Source: JAYOEY01 sp038120295 (GTDB lineage Bacteria; Pseudomonadota; Alphaproteobacteria; MPNO01; UBA2964). From it: a stretch of DNA of 64,000 nucleotides. This document shows positions 15,723-25,058 of this stretch, piece by piece. Numbering within the stretch: position 1 is the stretch's first letter; every line of letters starts with the position of its first letter. The stretch covers positions 1 to 64,000 of the forward strand of contig JAYOLL010000004.1 in assembly GCA_038120295.1 (NCBI GenBank), read 5' to 3'. The notes beneath the pieces were generated by a model that was given only the letters and a program-made list of their open reading frames with translations, was not told where the DNA came from and ran no database searches. Both the position numbers and the translations under genes were made by a program.

Positions 15723-17387
15723 TCAGCCCCTGTAGCCGTATTCGCGTTTCGCCGCTTCGAGCGTGACATATCCTTCGGCGATATCGTTTTCCAGCGCCGC
15801 GCGGTCGCGCTTTGCCGGGTCGCCGTAGCCGCCGCCGCCCGCGCCGTTGAGGCGGAACACCGTGCCCTCGTCCAATTCCAGCCGGCAGGACGACGGCATG
15901 GTCTGTGCGTCCGGCGAGTCCGGATTGACGATCAGCCGGCTCGGCCCGCCCGGTCTGCCTCCGTTAAGCCCCGCCGGGGGTTCTATCGCGCGGTCGGAGC
16001 GGTAGACGATCTCCGCCGGTTCCAGCATTTCGTATTCGCGGATGAAGTTGAGGCCGCCGCGAAATTCGCCGGCGCCGCCGGAATCCGGGTTCAGTTCGAA
16101 CCGGCGGACGCGGCACGGGAACTCGGCCTCGATGATCTCCACCGGGGCGGCGAACAGGTTGGCGAGATGGGTTGTCGCCCCCGATGCACCGTCAGTGCCT
16201 TCGCCTGCGCCGTAGGCCGAACCGAAGATTTCGTACTGGTTGCCGCGCTTGGGCCGCGTGTCGCCGCGCCACGCGACGATGATCGATCCGCCGGAACCGC
16301 CGGAATGGGCGATGGAGCGGCCGGGCAGCAGCGGGTCCATTGCTTCCAGGATCACGTCGCACAGCTTCTGACAACACTTCATGTAGGATGAGCAGGGGCG
16401 CGGCGCTTCCGCGCTGACCACGCTCTTCGGCGCGAAGGTGAAGGAAACGAGATCGCGAATGCCGTCGCTATAGCGCAAATTCGGATCGATCAGCCCGATC
16501 AGGCAGTAATAGACGCAGGCTTCGACCATCGCGATGCGCAGATTGACCGGGCCGCGGGTCTGCGGATCGCAGCCGGTGAAATCGAAATGCAGCTTTCCGT
16601 TCTCGATTTCGATCCGCACATGCAGCCGGACTTTCGTGTCCACGTCGACGCCGTCATGGTCGAGGAACCCTTCCGCTTCCGCGACGCCGTCCGGAATTTT
16701 GGTCAGAGCCTCGCGAAACTCGACGCCAGAGGCGGCGATCATCGCTTCCATCGATTCCAGTACGGTATCGGTTCCGAACCGGTCGCACATCTCCTGCACG
16801 TGCTTGCGTCCAATCCGCGTCACGCCGATCTGCCCGGAGATGTCGCCAAGCACGACATAGGGCGCGCGCGTATTGGCGGCGATCAGCCGCATCATGTCCT
16901 CGACCGGCTTGCCAGCGCGGTGGATGCGTACCGGCGGCAGCATCATTCCTTCATGATAGAGCTCGGTGGCGGAGCCGAACGTGCTGCCCGGCACCGTGCC
17001 GCCGACATCTGCCTTGTGCGCGATTGTCCCGGCGAAGGCGACGAGTGTGCCGTCATGAAAGATCGGGGAAACAAATCCCATGTCGGAGGCATGCGGCATG
17101 TTGCCGTCATAGGGGTGGTTGGTGACGAACACGTCGCCGTCGGCCAGCCCGTCTTCGCCGTAATCCGCGAGGATGCGCTGGACCAGGTGGTAATAGACGG
17201 GCGCGTGGAAGAACATCCAGGGCGCGACCAGTAACCGTCCCTGCGGGTCAACGATCACGCATGAGAAATCGCGCGACTCCCGGACAATGGTCGAATAGCC
17301 CGAACGGTAGAAATGGTAGTCCATCTCTTCCATCAGGCTGGCGATGCGATTGCGCAACAGCTCCACGGTAATCGGGTCGACGGCCAT
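15723..17387 (-). CDS. Hydantoinase B/oxoprolinase family protein
   Basis: The 554-residue protein matches HyuB: VDPITVELLRNRIASLMEEM at the N-terminus, FFHAPVYYHLVQRI, DVFVTNHPYDGNMPHASDMG, FHDGTLVAFAGTIAHKADVGG and the C-terminal GGGGYGDPAKRD. HyuB forms a complex with HyuA that hydrolyses cyclic amides such as hydantoins or 5-oxoproline, usually with ATP. Its ATG follows the stop of hyuA-like 17392 by four bases, so the subunits are made together. The exact ring substrate cannot be read from sequence; N-methylhydantoin, hydantoin, oxoproline and acetone-carboxylase-type relatives all share the family. Confidence 0.85.
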   Translation of the reverse strand: MAVDPITVELLRNRIASLMEEMDYHFYRSGYSTIVRESRDFSCVIVDPQGRLLVAPWMFFHAPVYYHLVQRILADYGEDGLADGDVFVTNHPYDGNMPHASDMGFVSPIFHDGTLVAFAGTIAHKADVGGTVPGSTFGSATELYHEGMMLPPVRIHRAGKPVEDMMRLIAANTRAPYVVLGDISGQIGVTRIGRKHVQEMCDRFGTDTVLESMEAMIAASGVEFREALTKIPDGVAEAEGFLDHDGVDVDTKVRLHVRIEIENGKLHFDFTGCDPQTRGPVNLRIAMVEACVYYCLIGLIDPNLRYSDGIRDLVSFTFAPKSVVSAEAPRPCSSYMKCCQKLCDVILEAMDPLLPGRSIAHSGGSGGSIIVAWRGDTRPKRGNQYEIFGSAYGAGEGTDGASGATTHLANLFAAPVEIIEAEFPCRVRRFELNPDSGGAGEFRGGLNFIREYEMLEPAEIVYRSDRAIEPPAGLNGGRPGGPSRLIVNPDSPDAQTMPSSCRLELDEGTVFRLNGAGGGGYGDPAKRDRAALENDIAEGYVTLEAAKREYGYRG

Positions 17388-17391
17388 GGTC

Positions 17392-19464
17392 CTAACTCTC
17401 CCGCTCGGCGACGATGTTGCCGTAATGGTCCAGACGGGCCGTCCAGCCCGGCGGCAGGACGGTCGTGGAATCGAACTGCTCGATGACCGCCGGTCCTTCG
17501 ATGGCGGCTGCGGTCAGCGCATCGCGGTCGTAAACCGGCGCTTCGAAACGCGACCGACCGTCGAACGTGACCGACCGCGTTCCCTTCGACGCAGCAGCCT
17601 CATCCGACAGCCCGTCCAACGCTGGCAAATCCTGCTTCGGAACGGGTGCGCGGACGCGGACGCGATAGGACACGACCTCGATCGCCTGATCGGGCGCCGA
17701 ATGGCCATGCAGCGTCTGGTGCAGCTCGTGGAATCGGGCGGCGATCTCGGTGAGGGAAGCCGCCGTTACCGGATTCACGTCGATTCCGTCGAGCGGCGTG
17801 CGGATTTCGTAGCCTTGCCCGGCATAGCGCAGATCCAGCTCCCGGATGAAGTGTCGTTCGCGCCCGCCGAGCCCTTCCCCTGCAAGGTCCTCGTCGGCCT
17901 GCGATTCAAGCGCGGCGAACTGCGTCTCGGCGTGGTCCGGCGGCAGATCGCCGAGATCGCGCACTTCGGAGCGCACGTAATCGTGCACGATGTCGGAACA
18001 GAGCAGCCCCAGCGCCGAAAAAGCCCCGGGGTTGGGCGGCACCAGTACGCGGCGAATGCCGAGCTCGTCCGCCACCATCGCGGCATGCACCGGGCCCGCC
18101 CCGCCGAACGGCACCAGCGTGAACTCGGACAGATCGATCACTTTCTTGGCCGCGCCGACGCGGATTTCGTCGGCCATACGCGCATTGATCAGCCGCACGA
18201 TCCCGGCGGCGGCTTCGTCGGTTGAAATACCCATCGGCGTAGCGATGGTCTCACCGATCACGGAGGCGGCCTTGCCGCCGTCCATCGGCGTTTCGCCGCC
18301 AAGGATAAAATCCGGATTAAGGAAACCACAGATCAGGTCGGCATCGGTCACCGTCGGGCGGTCGCCGCCCTTGCCGTAACAGACCGGACCCGGATCGGCG
18401 CCTGCGCTGTCAGGGCCGACCGACATCAGCCTGGCAGCGCCCATGCGCGCGATGGTGCCGCCGCCTGCGGAAATGGTCGCGATGTCGAAGGCGGGCACGT
18501 CGAGCCGGCGCTCGGCGATGGCGCCTTCCGTCACTTCCAGCGGCGTTGCATCCTGGATGAAGGCGATATCGCAGCTCGTCCCGCCCATATCCATGGTGAC
18601 GATATTGGCGACGCCCTGTTTCCCGCCGAGCACGTAGCCGGTCGCCTGCACGCCTGCGGCAGGCCCCGACAGCAGCGTATGCACCGTCTGGCCGCGACCC
18701 GCCGTCGCGCCGAGCGGCATGACACCGCCGTTGGACTGCATCAGGAAGCGTCGCGGCGTCGCGACTTCGATCGTATCCAGCCCCTTGTCCAGATCGGTCG
18801 CGTAACGCGCCAGCACCGGCTCCAGATAGGCGTTGAGCAGCGTGGTCGAGAGGCGCGGCCATTCGCGGATGCGCGGCAGCACATCGGACGACAGCGATAC
18901 GAAGGCGCCCGGCACTTCCTCGCGAATGATCTCCGCCGTGCGCTTCTCGTGCGCCGGGTTCATGAAGGAAAAGATGTAGCAGACAGCGAAAGATTCCACG
19001 CCCGCCATGGAAAGATCGCGCGCCGCATGGCGCACATCCTCTTCTAGCAGCGGTGCGATCTCGGTTCCCTGATAATCGACACGGCCTGCGATCTCTCGCG
19101 TGAGCCGTTGCGGCACGAGCGCCGTGGGCCGCGCGAATTTCAGCTCGAACTGGTTGGATTCGCGCGCCTGTGTCTGGACCTCCTGCACCGCGCGGAATCC
19201 GTCGGTGATCAGCAGCCCTATCCTGGCACCCTTCATCTCCAGCAGGGCGTTGGTGGTGACGGTGGTGCCGTGGCTGAAGAAATCGATATCGCCCGGCGCA
19301 ACGCCGCGCGCGATCAGCCGCCTGACGCCTTCAAGCACCGCCAGAGACGGATTCGAGGGCGTCGAGTGGACCTTTTCGATCAGTATGTCGCCAGTGTCGG
19401 CGTCGGCCAGCACCAGATCGGTGTGGGTGCCGCCGACATCGACGCCGAGACGGTTGGTCGTCAT
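17392..19464 (-). CDS. Hydantoinase A/oxoprolinase family protein
   Basis: The 690-residue protein has the HyuA actin-like ATPase architecture: N-terminal phosphate loop LGVDVGGTHTDLVLAD, SHGTTVTTNALLEMKGARIG, the central LLSGPAAGVQATGY and MDMGGTSCDIAFI motifs, ISAGGGTIA and the C-terminal LVPFGGAGPVHA. Together with the downstream HyuB it forms an ATP-dependent cyclic-amide hydrolase. It lies between an amidase gene (20 bases upstream) and hyuB, consistent with an operon for breaking successive amide bonds. Substrate unknown. Confidence 0.87.
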   Translation of the reverse strand: MTTNRLGVDVGGTHTDLVLADADTGDILIEKVHSTPSNPSLAVLEGVRRLIARGVAPGDIDFFSHGTTVTTNALLEMKGARIGLLITDGFRAVQEVQTQARESNQFELKFARPTALVPQRLTREIAGRVDYQGTEIAPLLEEDVRHAARDLSMAGVESFAVCYIFSFMNPAHEKRTAEIIREEVPGAFVSLSSDVLPRIREWPRLSTTLLNAYLEPVLARYATDLDKGLDTIEVATPRRFLMQSNGGVMPLGATAGRGQTVHTLLSGPAAGVQATGYVLGGKQGVANIVTMDMGGTSCDIAFIQDATPLEVTEGAIAERRLDVPAFDIATISAGGGTIARMGAARLMSVGPDSAGADPGPVCYGKGGDRPTVTDADLICGFLNPDFILGGETPMDGGKAASVIGETIATPMGISTDEAAAGIVRLINARMADEIRVGAAKKVIDLSEFTLVPFGGAGPVHAAMVADELGIRRVLVPPNPGAFSALGLLCSDIVHDYVRSEVRDLGDLPPDHAETQFAALESQADEDLAGEGLGGRERHFIRELDLRYAGQGYEIRTPLDGIDVNPVTAASLTEIAARFHELHQTLHGHSAPDQAIEVVSYRVRVRAPVPKQDLPALDGLSDEAAASKGTRSVTFDGRSRFEAPVYDRDALTAAAIEGPAVIEQFDSTTVLPPGWTARLDHYGNIVAERES

Positions 19465-19483
19465 GCTGGTACTTTCTGGGTCC

Positions 19484-20860
19484 CTATTTCAACAGCTCCT
19501 GGCTGATCCAGCGGCCCACCGAGGTCAGGTCCTCGTCGCAGTCCCATCTTCCCTGAAGCTGCAGGCCGAGCGGCATGTCCTCGGCGGTGAGGACCGGCAG
19601 AGAGATCGCCGGCATGCCGATGATCGAGGACGACTCGTTGAACACGGCGCTGCCCTGGTCGATGCCGATCGGGCCGGGGCCGGGCGAAGCCAGCGTGACG
19701 AATCCGTCGGACCGAGTGCACAGCTCGTCATGCATGCGCCGCCAGTATTCGCGGCGCACCAGGGCGGCGCGGTATTCCTCCTGCCGCAGGCCGGCGCCTT
19801 CCTGTACGCCGGCCTTGAGACGCGGCGGAATCTTGTCGGCGTCGTAATCGAGATACTGGTACATCGGCCAGCGCATCTCGAACCGGTAAAGCTGCCGCCA
19901 CAGCTCGGGCGACTGGCTGGTTTCCTGCTCATAGGCCTCGATCGCCGGGTCGTCGCGCCGCGTATAGATCTCGACGCCCTGCGCTTCGAGCGCGCGCAGC
20001 GCCGCGTCGTAGGCCTCGCGGCTTTCGTCGTCGGTCGAGGCCCAGCCGGCCCCTTCAAGCCGGATCAGACGCTCCGGCTTGCGCGCGGGCGGCGGTGTGC
20101 GGCTGCCATACATGCCGGGATGTCCCGGATCGCCGCCGGCATGTTCCGAGATATAGCGCGCCACGATCCACATATCCTCGATCGAGCCGGCGATGACGCC
20201 GAGATGGTCCATCGACTGCGCCGCCGAGAAGCCGCCCTGGCGGTTGAGCGCGCCGAATGTCGCCTTGAGCCCGTAGACGCCGCAGAAGCTGGCCGGCCGG
20301 ATGGTCGAGCCGCGCGCATGGGTGCCGAGCGCGCCCGGGATCATCGCCGCGCCGACCGCCGCGCAGGAACCGGAAGAGGAGCCGCCCGGTGTGCGCCTTG
20401 TGTCGAACGGGTTGCGGGATTTCGAGGGATCGCCGCCGCCGAGCGTCACCGTCACCGTTTTACCGAGGATGATCGCGCCGCCCTTGCGCAGGAAATAGAC
20501 CGAGGCCGCGTCGCGGATCGGCTGGTTGCCCTCGAACAGTTCGCAATTGTACTCGGTGGGCATATCGACCGTTTCGATCAGGTCCTTGATGCCGAGCGGC
20601 ATGCCGTCGACGATGGAGAGCGGCTTGCCGTTCTTGTAGCGGGCGGTGGATTCGTCGGCGACCTTCCGTGCCGGATCGGCGTTCAGATAGGCCCAGGCCT
20701 TCACCTGCTCGTCGCACTCCGAGATTTTTTCGAGGCAGCGTTCGAGGTAGTTTCGCGGCGTATCCTCGCCGAAGAGAAATTTTGCGCGCTGATCGTGGAA
20801 GGTCAGCAGGTCATAGGATTTCGGGTCGTAGGCGCCAATGCCGGGTGCCGGTTCGGTCAT
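19484..20860 (-). CDS. Amidase-signature family hydrolase
   Basis: The start at 20860 (MTEPAPGIGA) has GAGGGAGAAA just upstream. The 458-residue enzyme has the complete amidase-signature triad: Lys92 (MPLGIKDL), the cis-Ser in the GGSSSGS segment (161-165) and nucleophile Ser185 (HARGSTIRP). These enzymes hydrolyse carboxamides to acid and ammonia or amine. It is the first gene of a leftward cluster with hyuA, hyuB, bacterioferritin, GMC, amidohydrolase and TauD genes, and diverges from an SDR operon. Its control region (20861-21043) includes a perfect palindrome. The natural amide is unknown; AtzF/allophanate hydrolase-like and GatA roles are unlikely given the context and length. Confidence 0.85.
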   Translation of the reverse strand: MTEPAPGIGAYDPKSYDLLTFHDQRAKFLFGEDTPRNYLERCLEKISECDEQVKAWAYLNADPARKVADESTARYKNGKPLSIVDGMPLGIKDLIETVDMPTEYNCELFEGNQPIRDAASVYFLRKGGAIILGKTVTVTLGGGDPSKSRNPFDTRRTPGGSSSGSCAAVGAAMIPGALGTHARGSTIRPASFCGVYGLKATFGALNRQGGFSAAQSMDHLGVIAGSIEDMWIVARYISEHAGGDPGHPGMYGSRTPPPARKPERLIRLEGAGWASTDDESREAYDAALRALEAQGVEIYTRRDDPAIEAYEQETSQSPELWRQLYRFEMRWPMYQYLDYDADKIPPRLKAGVQEGAGLRQEEYRAALVRREYWRRMHDELCTRSDGFVTLASPGPGPIGIDQGSAVFNESSSIIGMPAISLPVLTAEDMPLGLQLQGRWDCDEDLTSVGRWISQELLK

Positions 20861-20983
20861 TTTTTTCTCCCTCTGGGTCGTTGGTTGCTCCAGCCCGCTC
20901 CTCCAACTGGCCATCCATGAGGATCATCATGCAAGAGATCCCTGGGGTGGCCGGGTGGGGGCGTGGGCCGGTGCCGTTTTTTT

Positions 20984-20999
20984 GAACGAAGTTTCGTTC
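20984..20999. promoter_or_regulatory. Perfect palindrome, candidate operator between amidase and SDR genes
   Basis: GAACGAAGTTTCGTTC is a 16-base sequence with perfect seven-base arms and a two-base centre. It stands 45 bases upstream of the SDR start and 124 bases from the amidase start, in a divergent promoter region. Dimeric repressors of the TetR type often bind such GAACG-containing palindromes. No regulator gene is adjacent, so the ligand protein would be encoded elsewhere. Confidence 0.45.
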
Positions 21000-21043
21000 T
21001 AAGATTTCAGCAATCTACAGAATAAATTTTGGGAGGAAAACCG

Positions 21044-21805
21044 ATGGCAACTTTACTTGACGGGCGCGTCGCGCTGATCACGGGTTCCGGGGGCGGAATG
21101 GGGCGCAGCCACGCGGTCCTCATGGCCGAACGCGGCGCAGATATTATCGTGCACGATATCAAGGAAGACGGCGCGAACGAGACTGCCGAAATGGTGCGGA
21201 AGGCGGGAAGGACGGCTCATGTCATGATCGCGGATTCCCGCGACCTGCCCGATTTCAAGGCGAAAATCGCCGAGGCGGAGAAGGCCTGTGGCCATATCGA
21301 CATTCTCGTCAACAATGCCGGCGTGAGCGGCAACAAGCTCCCCATTGAGGACGTGGATGAGGCCGCCTACGACGCGATGTTCGATATCGGCGTCAAGGGC
21401 GCGTTCTTTGCGACCCAGGCAGTGGTGCCCGGTATGAAATCGCGCCAGTGGGGGCGGATCGTCATGATCTCGTCGATCTACGCGATGGGCGGCAGTTCCT
21501 TCGCGTCACACTACGCGGCGGCGAAGGGCGCCATGTCGGGCTACACCAAGGCCTGGGCGCGCGAGCTTGCAGCATGGAAAATCACCGTCAACGCCGTCGC
21601 GCCGGGATTCGTCCTGACCGGCATGACGCAGGCCTCGAACACACCCGAAATGATCGAGGCGCGCGGCAAGGGGATGCCGCTCGGCCGGCTGACCGAGCCG
21701 CAGGACATTTCCTACGCCGTTGCCTGGCTCGCCTCGGACGAGGCGGAGGTGGTGACGGGACAGGTCATCAGCCCGAATTCGGGTGAAACGATTGTCGGGT
21801 ATTGA
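21044..21805 (+). CDS. SDR-family NAD(P)-dependent oxidoreductase
   Basis: The ATG at 21044 follows GGGAGG at 21031-21036. The 253-residue enzyme has the classical SDR motifs: TGSGGGMG (13-20) for the cofactor, NNAG (90-93), the catalytic Ser near 143-144, Tyr157 and Lys161 (SHYAAAKG). It would oxidise or reduce a hydroxyl/keto group, perhaps in the FabG or 3-hydroxyacyl branch. It heads a three-gene operon with an MDR-type reductase 13 bases downstream and a DUF1971 gene. Substrate unknown. Confidence 0.87.
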   Translation: MATLLDGRVALITGSGGGMGRSHAVLMAERGADIIVHDIKEDGANETAEMVRKAGRTAHVMIADSRDLPDFKAKIAEAEKACGHIDILVNNAGVSGNKLPIEDVDEAAYDAMFDIGVKGAFFATQAVVPGMKSRQWGRIVMISSIYAMGGSSFASHYAAAKGAMSGYTKAWARELAAWKITVNAVAPGFVLTGMTQASNTPEMIEARGKGMPLGRLTEPQDISYAVAWLASDEAEVVTGQVISPNSGETIVGY

Positions 21806-21818
21806 GGGAGTACGAAAC

Positions 21819-22757
21819 ATGCGCGCAGTAGGGCTGAAAGATTTCGGCGGGCCGGAGGTTCTCGAAATTCTCGATGTGCCGGAGGTCCATGCCGGGCCGG
21901 GCCAGGTCCGGATCAGCGTGCAGGCGGCGGCGGTCAACCCGACCGACCTGATGGCGCGCAACGGGGCGCGGGCGGAACAGCTTCGGGCCGAGACCCCGCC
22001 GCCCTGGGTGCCGGGGATGGATGTCGCGGGCATCGTCGACGAGGTCGGGGACGGCGTGACGTCTCTGGCCGTCGGCGACATGGTGATGGGCATGGTGGTC
22101 ACCAAAGGCAGCCATGGCGGCTACCGCGAGCAGATCGTACTGGGCGAGCGCTCGGTGACGAAGGTGCCTGCAGGCGCATCGCCTGCCGAGGCCTGCACCC
22201 TGCCGATGAACGGTATGACGGCGACGCGGATTCTCGATTTGCTCGATCTCTCGCCCGGTCAGGTGCTGGCGGTGACCGGCGCGGCGGGCGCGCTCGGCGG
22301 CTATCTGATCGCGATCGCCAAGGCTGACGGGCTGACGGTGATCGCCGACGCATCCGAAGCCGACGAAGCGCTGATTGCCTCGTTCGGCGCGGATATCGTG
22401 GTGCGGCGCGGCGACGATGTGGCGGATCGCATCCGAGAGAATTTTCCCGACGGGGTCGACGGTCTGGCCGACGGGGCGGTGATGCGGGAGCTGGCCGTGC
22501 CGGCGGTGCGCGATGGCGGGTCGTTCGCCTCGGTGCGCGGCTGGCAGGGCAATGGCGAGCGCGGCATCGCCTTCCATACCGTTTCGGTCCGCGCCTATGA
22601 CGGCGAGTTCGAAAAGCTGGATCGGCTGCGCCGGCTGGCGGACGAGGGGCGCATCACGCTCCGCGTCGCCGACCGGTTCCAGCCGGAGAATGCGGCGGAC
22701 GCCCATCGCCGGCTGGAAGCAGGCGGCGTGCGCGGGCGGCTGGTGATCGAGTTCTGA
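21819..22757 (+). CDS. MDR-family NADPH:quinone oxidoreductase-like protein
   Basis: The start at 21819 (MRAVGLKDFGGPEVLEIL) is preceded by GAGGGAG, itself at the stop of the SDR gene. The 312-residue protein has the GroES-like N-domain and a Rossmann domain with VTGAAGALGGY. No zinc-ligand cysteines are seen, which fits the quinone oxidoreductase/zeta-crystallin branch. It would reduce enones or quinones with NADPH. It is contiguous with the DUF1971 gene: the TGA is immediately followed by that gene's ATG. Confidence 0.85.
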   Translation: MRAVGLKDFGGPEVLEILDVPEVHAGPGQVRISVQAAAVNPTDLMARNGARAEQLRAETPPPWVPGMDVAGIVDEVGDGVTSLAVGDMVMGMVVTKGSHGGYREQIVLGERSVTKVPAGASPAEACTLPMNGMTATRILDLLDLSPGQVLAVTGAAGALGGYLIAIAKADGLTVIADASEADEALIASFGADIVVRRGDDVADRIRENFPDGVDGLADGAVMRELAVPAVRDGGSFASVRGWQGNGERGIAFHTVSVRAYDGEFEKLDRLRRLADEGRITLRVADRFQPENAADAHRRLEAGGVRGRLVIEF

Positions 22758-23027
22758 ATGAAGGAACTGCCGCCCGGCGTTACGGCCTACAAGCGGACGG
22801 AGAGTTTTACGGAAGACACCGTCCCCAAGGGTCTTTTGGCCGATCACAGGACCGCCGAGGGAGTCTGGGGCCTGATCCAGGTCGAGGAGGGGCGGCTCGA
22901 CTACATTATCGGCGACGACGACGCGGTTGTGCTTACGCAAGGGCGAAACGGTGTGGTCGAACCGCAGGTAACCCACCGGGTCCGACCGGTCGGAAAAGTC
23001 CGCTTCTTCGTTGAGTTCTACCGCTAG
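22758..23027 (+). CDS. DUF1971 (TehB N-terminal-like) small cupin protein
   Basis: The 89-residue protein matches DUF1971, also found fused to TehB: LPPGVTAYKRTESFTEDTVP, HRTAEGVWGLIQVEEG, VVEPQVTHRVRPVG and FFVEFYR. It forms a small beta-barrel of unknown chemistry; tellurite resistance has been inferred from the fusion only. It starts directly after the MDR stop codon and ends seven bases from the convergent dctM gene. No intrinsic terminator is visible in that gap. Confidence 0.8.
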   Translation: MKELPPGVTAYKRTESFTEDTVPKGLLADHRTAEGVWGLIQVEEGRLDYIIGDDDAVVLTQGRNGVVEPQVTHRVRPVGKVRFFVEFYR

Positions 23028-23033
23028 ACCCGC

Positions 23034-24398
23034 CTATTTCGTGATGATTTCCGGGCCCATCAGGGCTGTCGGAATCGCCGTGGAAATCCACGGCACGTAT
23101 GTCACAAGGATCAGGAAGATGAACATGATGCCGACCCAGGGCAGGGCGGCCTTCACAACGGCCATCACCGACATGGCCGCAACGCCCGCCGTAACGAACA
23201 GGTTCAGCCCGACGGGCGGGGTAATCATGCCGATCTCCATGTTCACGACCATAATGATCCCAAGGTGTATGGGGTCGATTCCGAGCTGAATCGCGATCGG
23301 GAACACCAGCGGCGCGACGATAATCAGGAGCCCCGACGGCTCCATGAACTGTCCGCCGATCAGCAGCAGGATATTTACCGCGATCAGGAAGGCGATCGGA
23401 CCCAGACCCGCTGACAGGATCATCTGGGCGATCTCCTGCGGAATACGTTCTTCCGTCAGCACATGTTTGAGGATCAGTGCATTGGCGATGATGAACATCA
23501 GGGTGACGGTCAGCTTTCCGGCCTCGAACAGGGTTTTTTTCGTGTCGGGGTGCCAGAAGGTCGATATCGCGCGCGTGACGATCGCGAGGCCGCCTTTGCC
23601 CGGCGTGGCGAACGGCCCCATGTCGCAATAGACGAAATTGGCGATGAAAAACGCGTAGACTGCGGCGACGGCGGCCGCCTCGGTCGGCGTGAAGATGCCG
23701 CCGTAAATACCGCCGAGAATTATGACGATCAGAAGGAGGCCCCATGCGGCGTCGCGCGCAGCGCCCCAGAATTCGCCCCAGCCCGCCCAGGGCTGGGACG
23801 GCAGGCCGCGAAAGCGCGCGGCGATGTAGATGCCGATCATCAGCATCAAACCGGCGATCAGGCCCGGCAGAATTCCGGCGAGGAACATTCGGCCCACCGA
23901 TACGTCCGTCGCGGCGGCGTAAACCACCATGACGATCGAAGGCGGGATAAGAATGCCCAGCGTGCCCGCATTGCATATGACGCCGGCCGCAAATTCCTTC
24001 GAATAACCGACGTCCCGCATGCCGGCGATCACGATCGAACCGATCGCGATGACTGTCGCCGGGGAAGACCCCGACAGGGCGGCAAACATCATGCAGGCGA
24101 AGACGGATGCGATGGCGAGACCGCCCTTGAAATGACCGACAGTCGCGATGGCGAAGCGGATGATCCGCCGGGCGACTCCGCCGGTCGACATGAAGGACGA
24201 TGCAAGAATGAAGAACGGGATCGCGAGAAGCGTATAGTGCCCGTCAAATGCGGAGAAAAGTGTCTGGGCAATGGAGGCAAGGGATGCGTCCGAAAACGTC
24301 ATCAGGAATATGACGCTGGAAAGCCCGAGCGAAACGGCGACCGGAACGCCCAGCGCCATCAGGCCAATAACCATTCCGAACAGAAAAACGACAGACAT
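23034..24398 (-). CDS. dctM: TRAP transporter large permease DctM
   Basis: The 454-residue protein is a 12-14 helix ion-transporter-superfamily permease with DctM segments: FVMTFSDASL-like N-terminus, GGVARRIIRFA, GSSPATVIAIGSIV, GILIPPSIVMVVYA, TPTEAAAVAAVYAF and MITPPVGLNLFV. It carries the sodium-coupled transport step, working with DctQ and the periplasmic DctP encoded upstream. It is the last gene of the TRAP operon and starts three bases after the dctQ stop. Confidence 0.92.
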   Translation of the reverse strand: MSVVFLFGMVIGLMALGVPVAVSLGLSSVIFLMTFSDASLASIAQTLFSAFDGHYTLLAIPFFILASSFMSTGGVARRIIRFAIATVGHFKGGLAIASVFACMMFAALSGSSPATVIAIGSIVIAGMRDVGYSKEFAAGVICNAGTLGILIPPSIVMVVYAAATDVSVGRMFLAGILPGLIAGLMLMIGIYIAARFRGLPSQPWAGWGEFWGAARDAAWGLLLIVIILGGIYGGIFTPTEAAAVAAVYAFFIANFVYCDMGPFATPGKGGLAIVTRAISTFWHPDTKKTLFEAGKLTVTLMFIIANALILKHVLTEERIPQEIAQMILSAGLGPIAFLIAVNILLLIGGQFMEPSGLLIIVAPLVFPIAIQLGIDPIHLGIIMVVNMEIGMITPPVGLNLFVTAGVAAMSVMAVVKAALPWVGIMFIFLILVTYVPWISTAIPTALMGPEIITK

Positions 24399-24401
24399 CG
24401 T

Positions 24402-25037
24402 CTAGCGCCCCGCGTCCCGGGCGTCCGCTGTCTGCGCGGTCTCTTCAAGAAGCTCTTCGGCTTCGTGCGATGCGATGACGGAGTCCTGTGTCCCCTGGAA
24501 GATACGCCATCCCGCCTGACAGAAACGCCAGGTCAGGAGGGTGAGGCTGAGCGGCAGCACAAAATACGGGATGAAGCGTGGAATTTTTTCATACTTCTCT
24601 CCCTCATTGAGCCATGTTGCCAGGAATTGCAGGAAATCCGGCATCGGGATGTCGTCGACCTCGAAGAATGCCTGCGTCGTTGCGAACGGGTACCAGTAAT
24701 CCCACGCGCCCTTGAGCAGCAGAACGGAGAACAGGAGGCAGGCGCCGACGGCAAACAGCCCGGCCGCCTTTCTGGCCTGCAGCGAGAGGTTCGCGATGAC
24801 CATGTCGACACCCAGATGAAGGGACTTCTTGACGCAGTAGGACGCGCCGAGAAGGACCATCCAGGCGAACAGGTAGACGGTTGTCTCAAGCGCCCATAGC
24901 AGATTGTCGTTGAACACATACCGGGCGACGACATTGGCGAACGTGACGAGCGTCATCAGACCCATCAGGACGGCCATCAGGGTTTCCTCAATCTGATCGG
25001 TGCGCCGTCCGAGGGCGCTCTGCCCAGCGATCTGCAT
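24402..25037 (-). CDS. dctQ: TRAP transporter small permease DctQ
   Basis: The start at 25037 (MQIAGQSALGRRTDQIEETL) is preferred over the GTG at 25058 because the latter abuts the T tail of a terminator and AAAGGCG precedes the ATG. The 211-residue protein has four membrane helices with the DctQ segments FANVVARYVF and LGASYCVKKSLHLGVDMV. A loop of about 45 residues lies between helices three and four (YWYPFATTQAFFEVDD to LPLSLTLL). It is the membrane scaffold partner of DctM. Confidence 0.88.
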   Translation of the reverse strand: MQIAGQSALGRRTDQIEETLMAVLMGLMTLVTFANVVARYVFNDNLLWALETTVYLFAWMVLLGASYCVKKSLHLGVDMVIANLSLQARKAAGLFAVGACLLFSVLLLKGAWDYWYPFATTQAFFEVDDIPMPDFLQFLATWLNEGEKYEKIPRFIPYFVLPLSLTLLTWRFCQAGWRIFQGTQDSVIASHEAEELLEETAQTADARDAGR

Positions 25038-25058
25038 ATCGCCTTTACGTCCCGTCAC

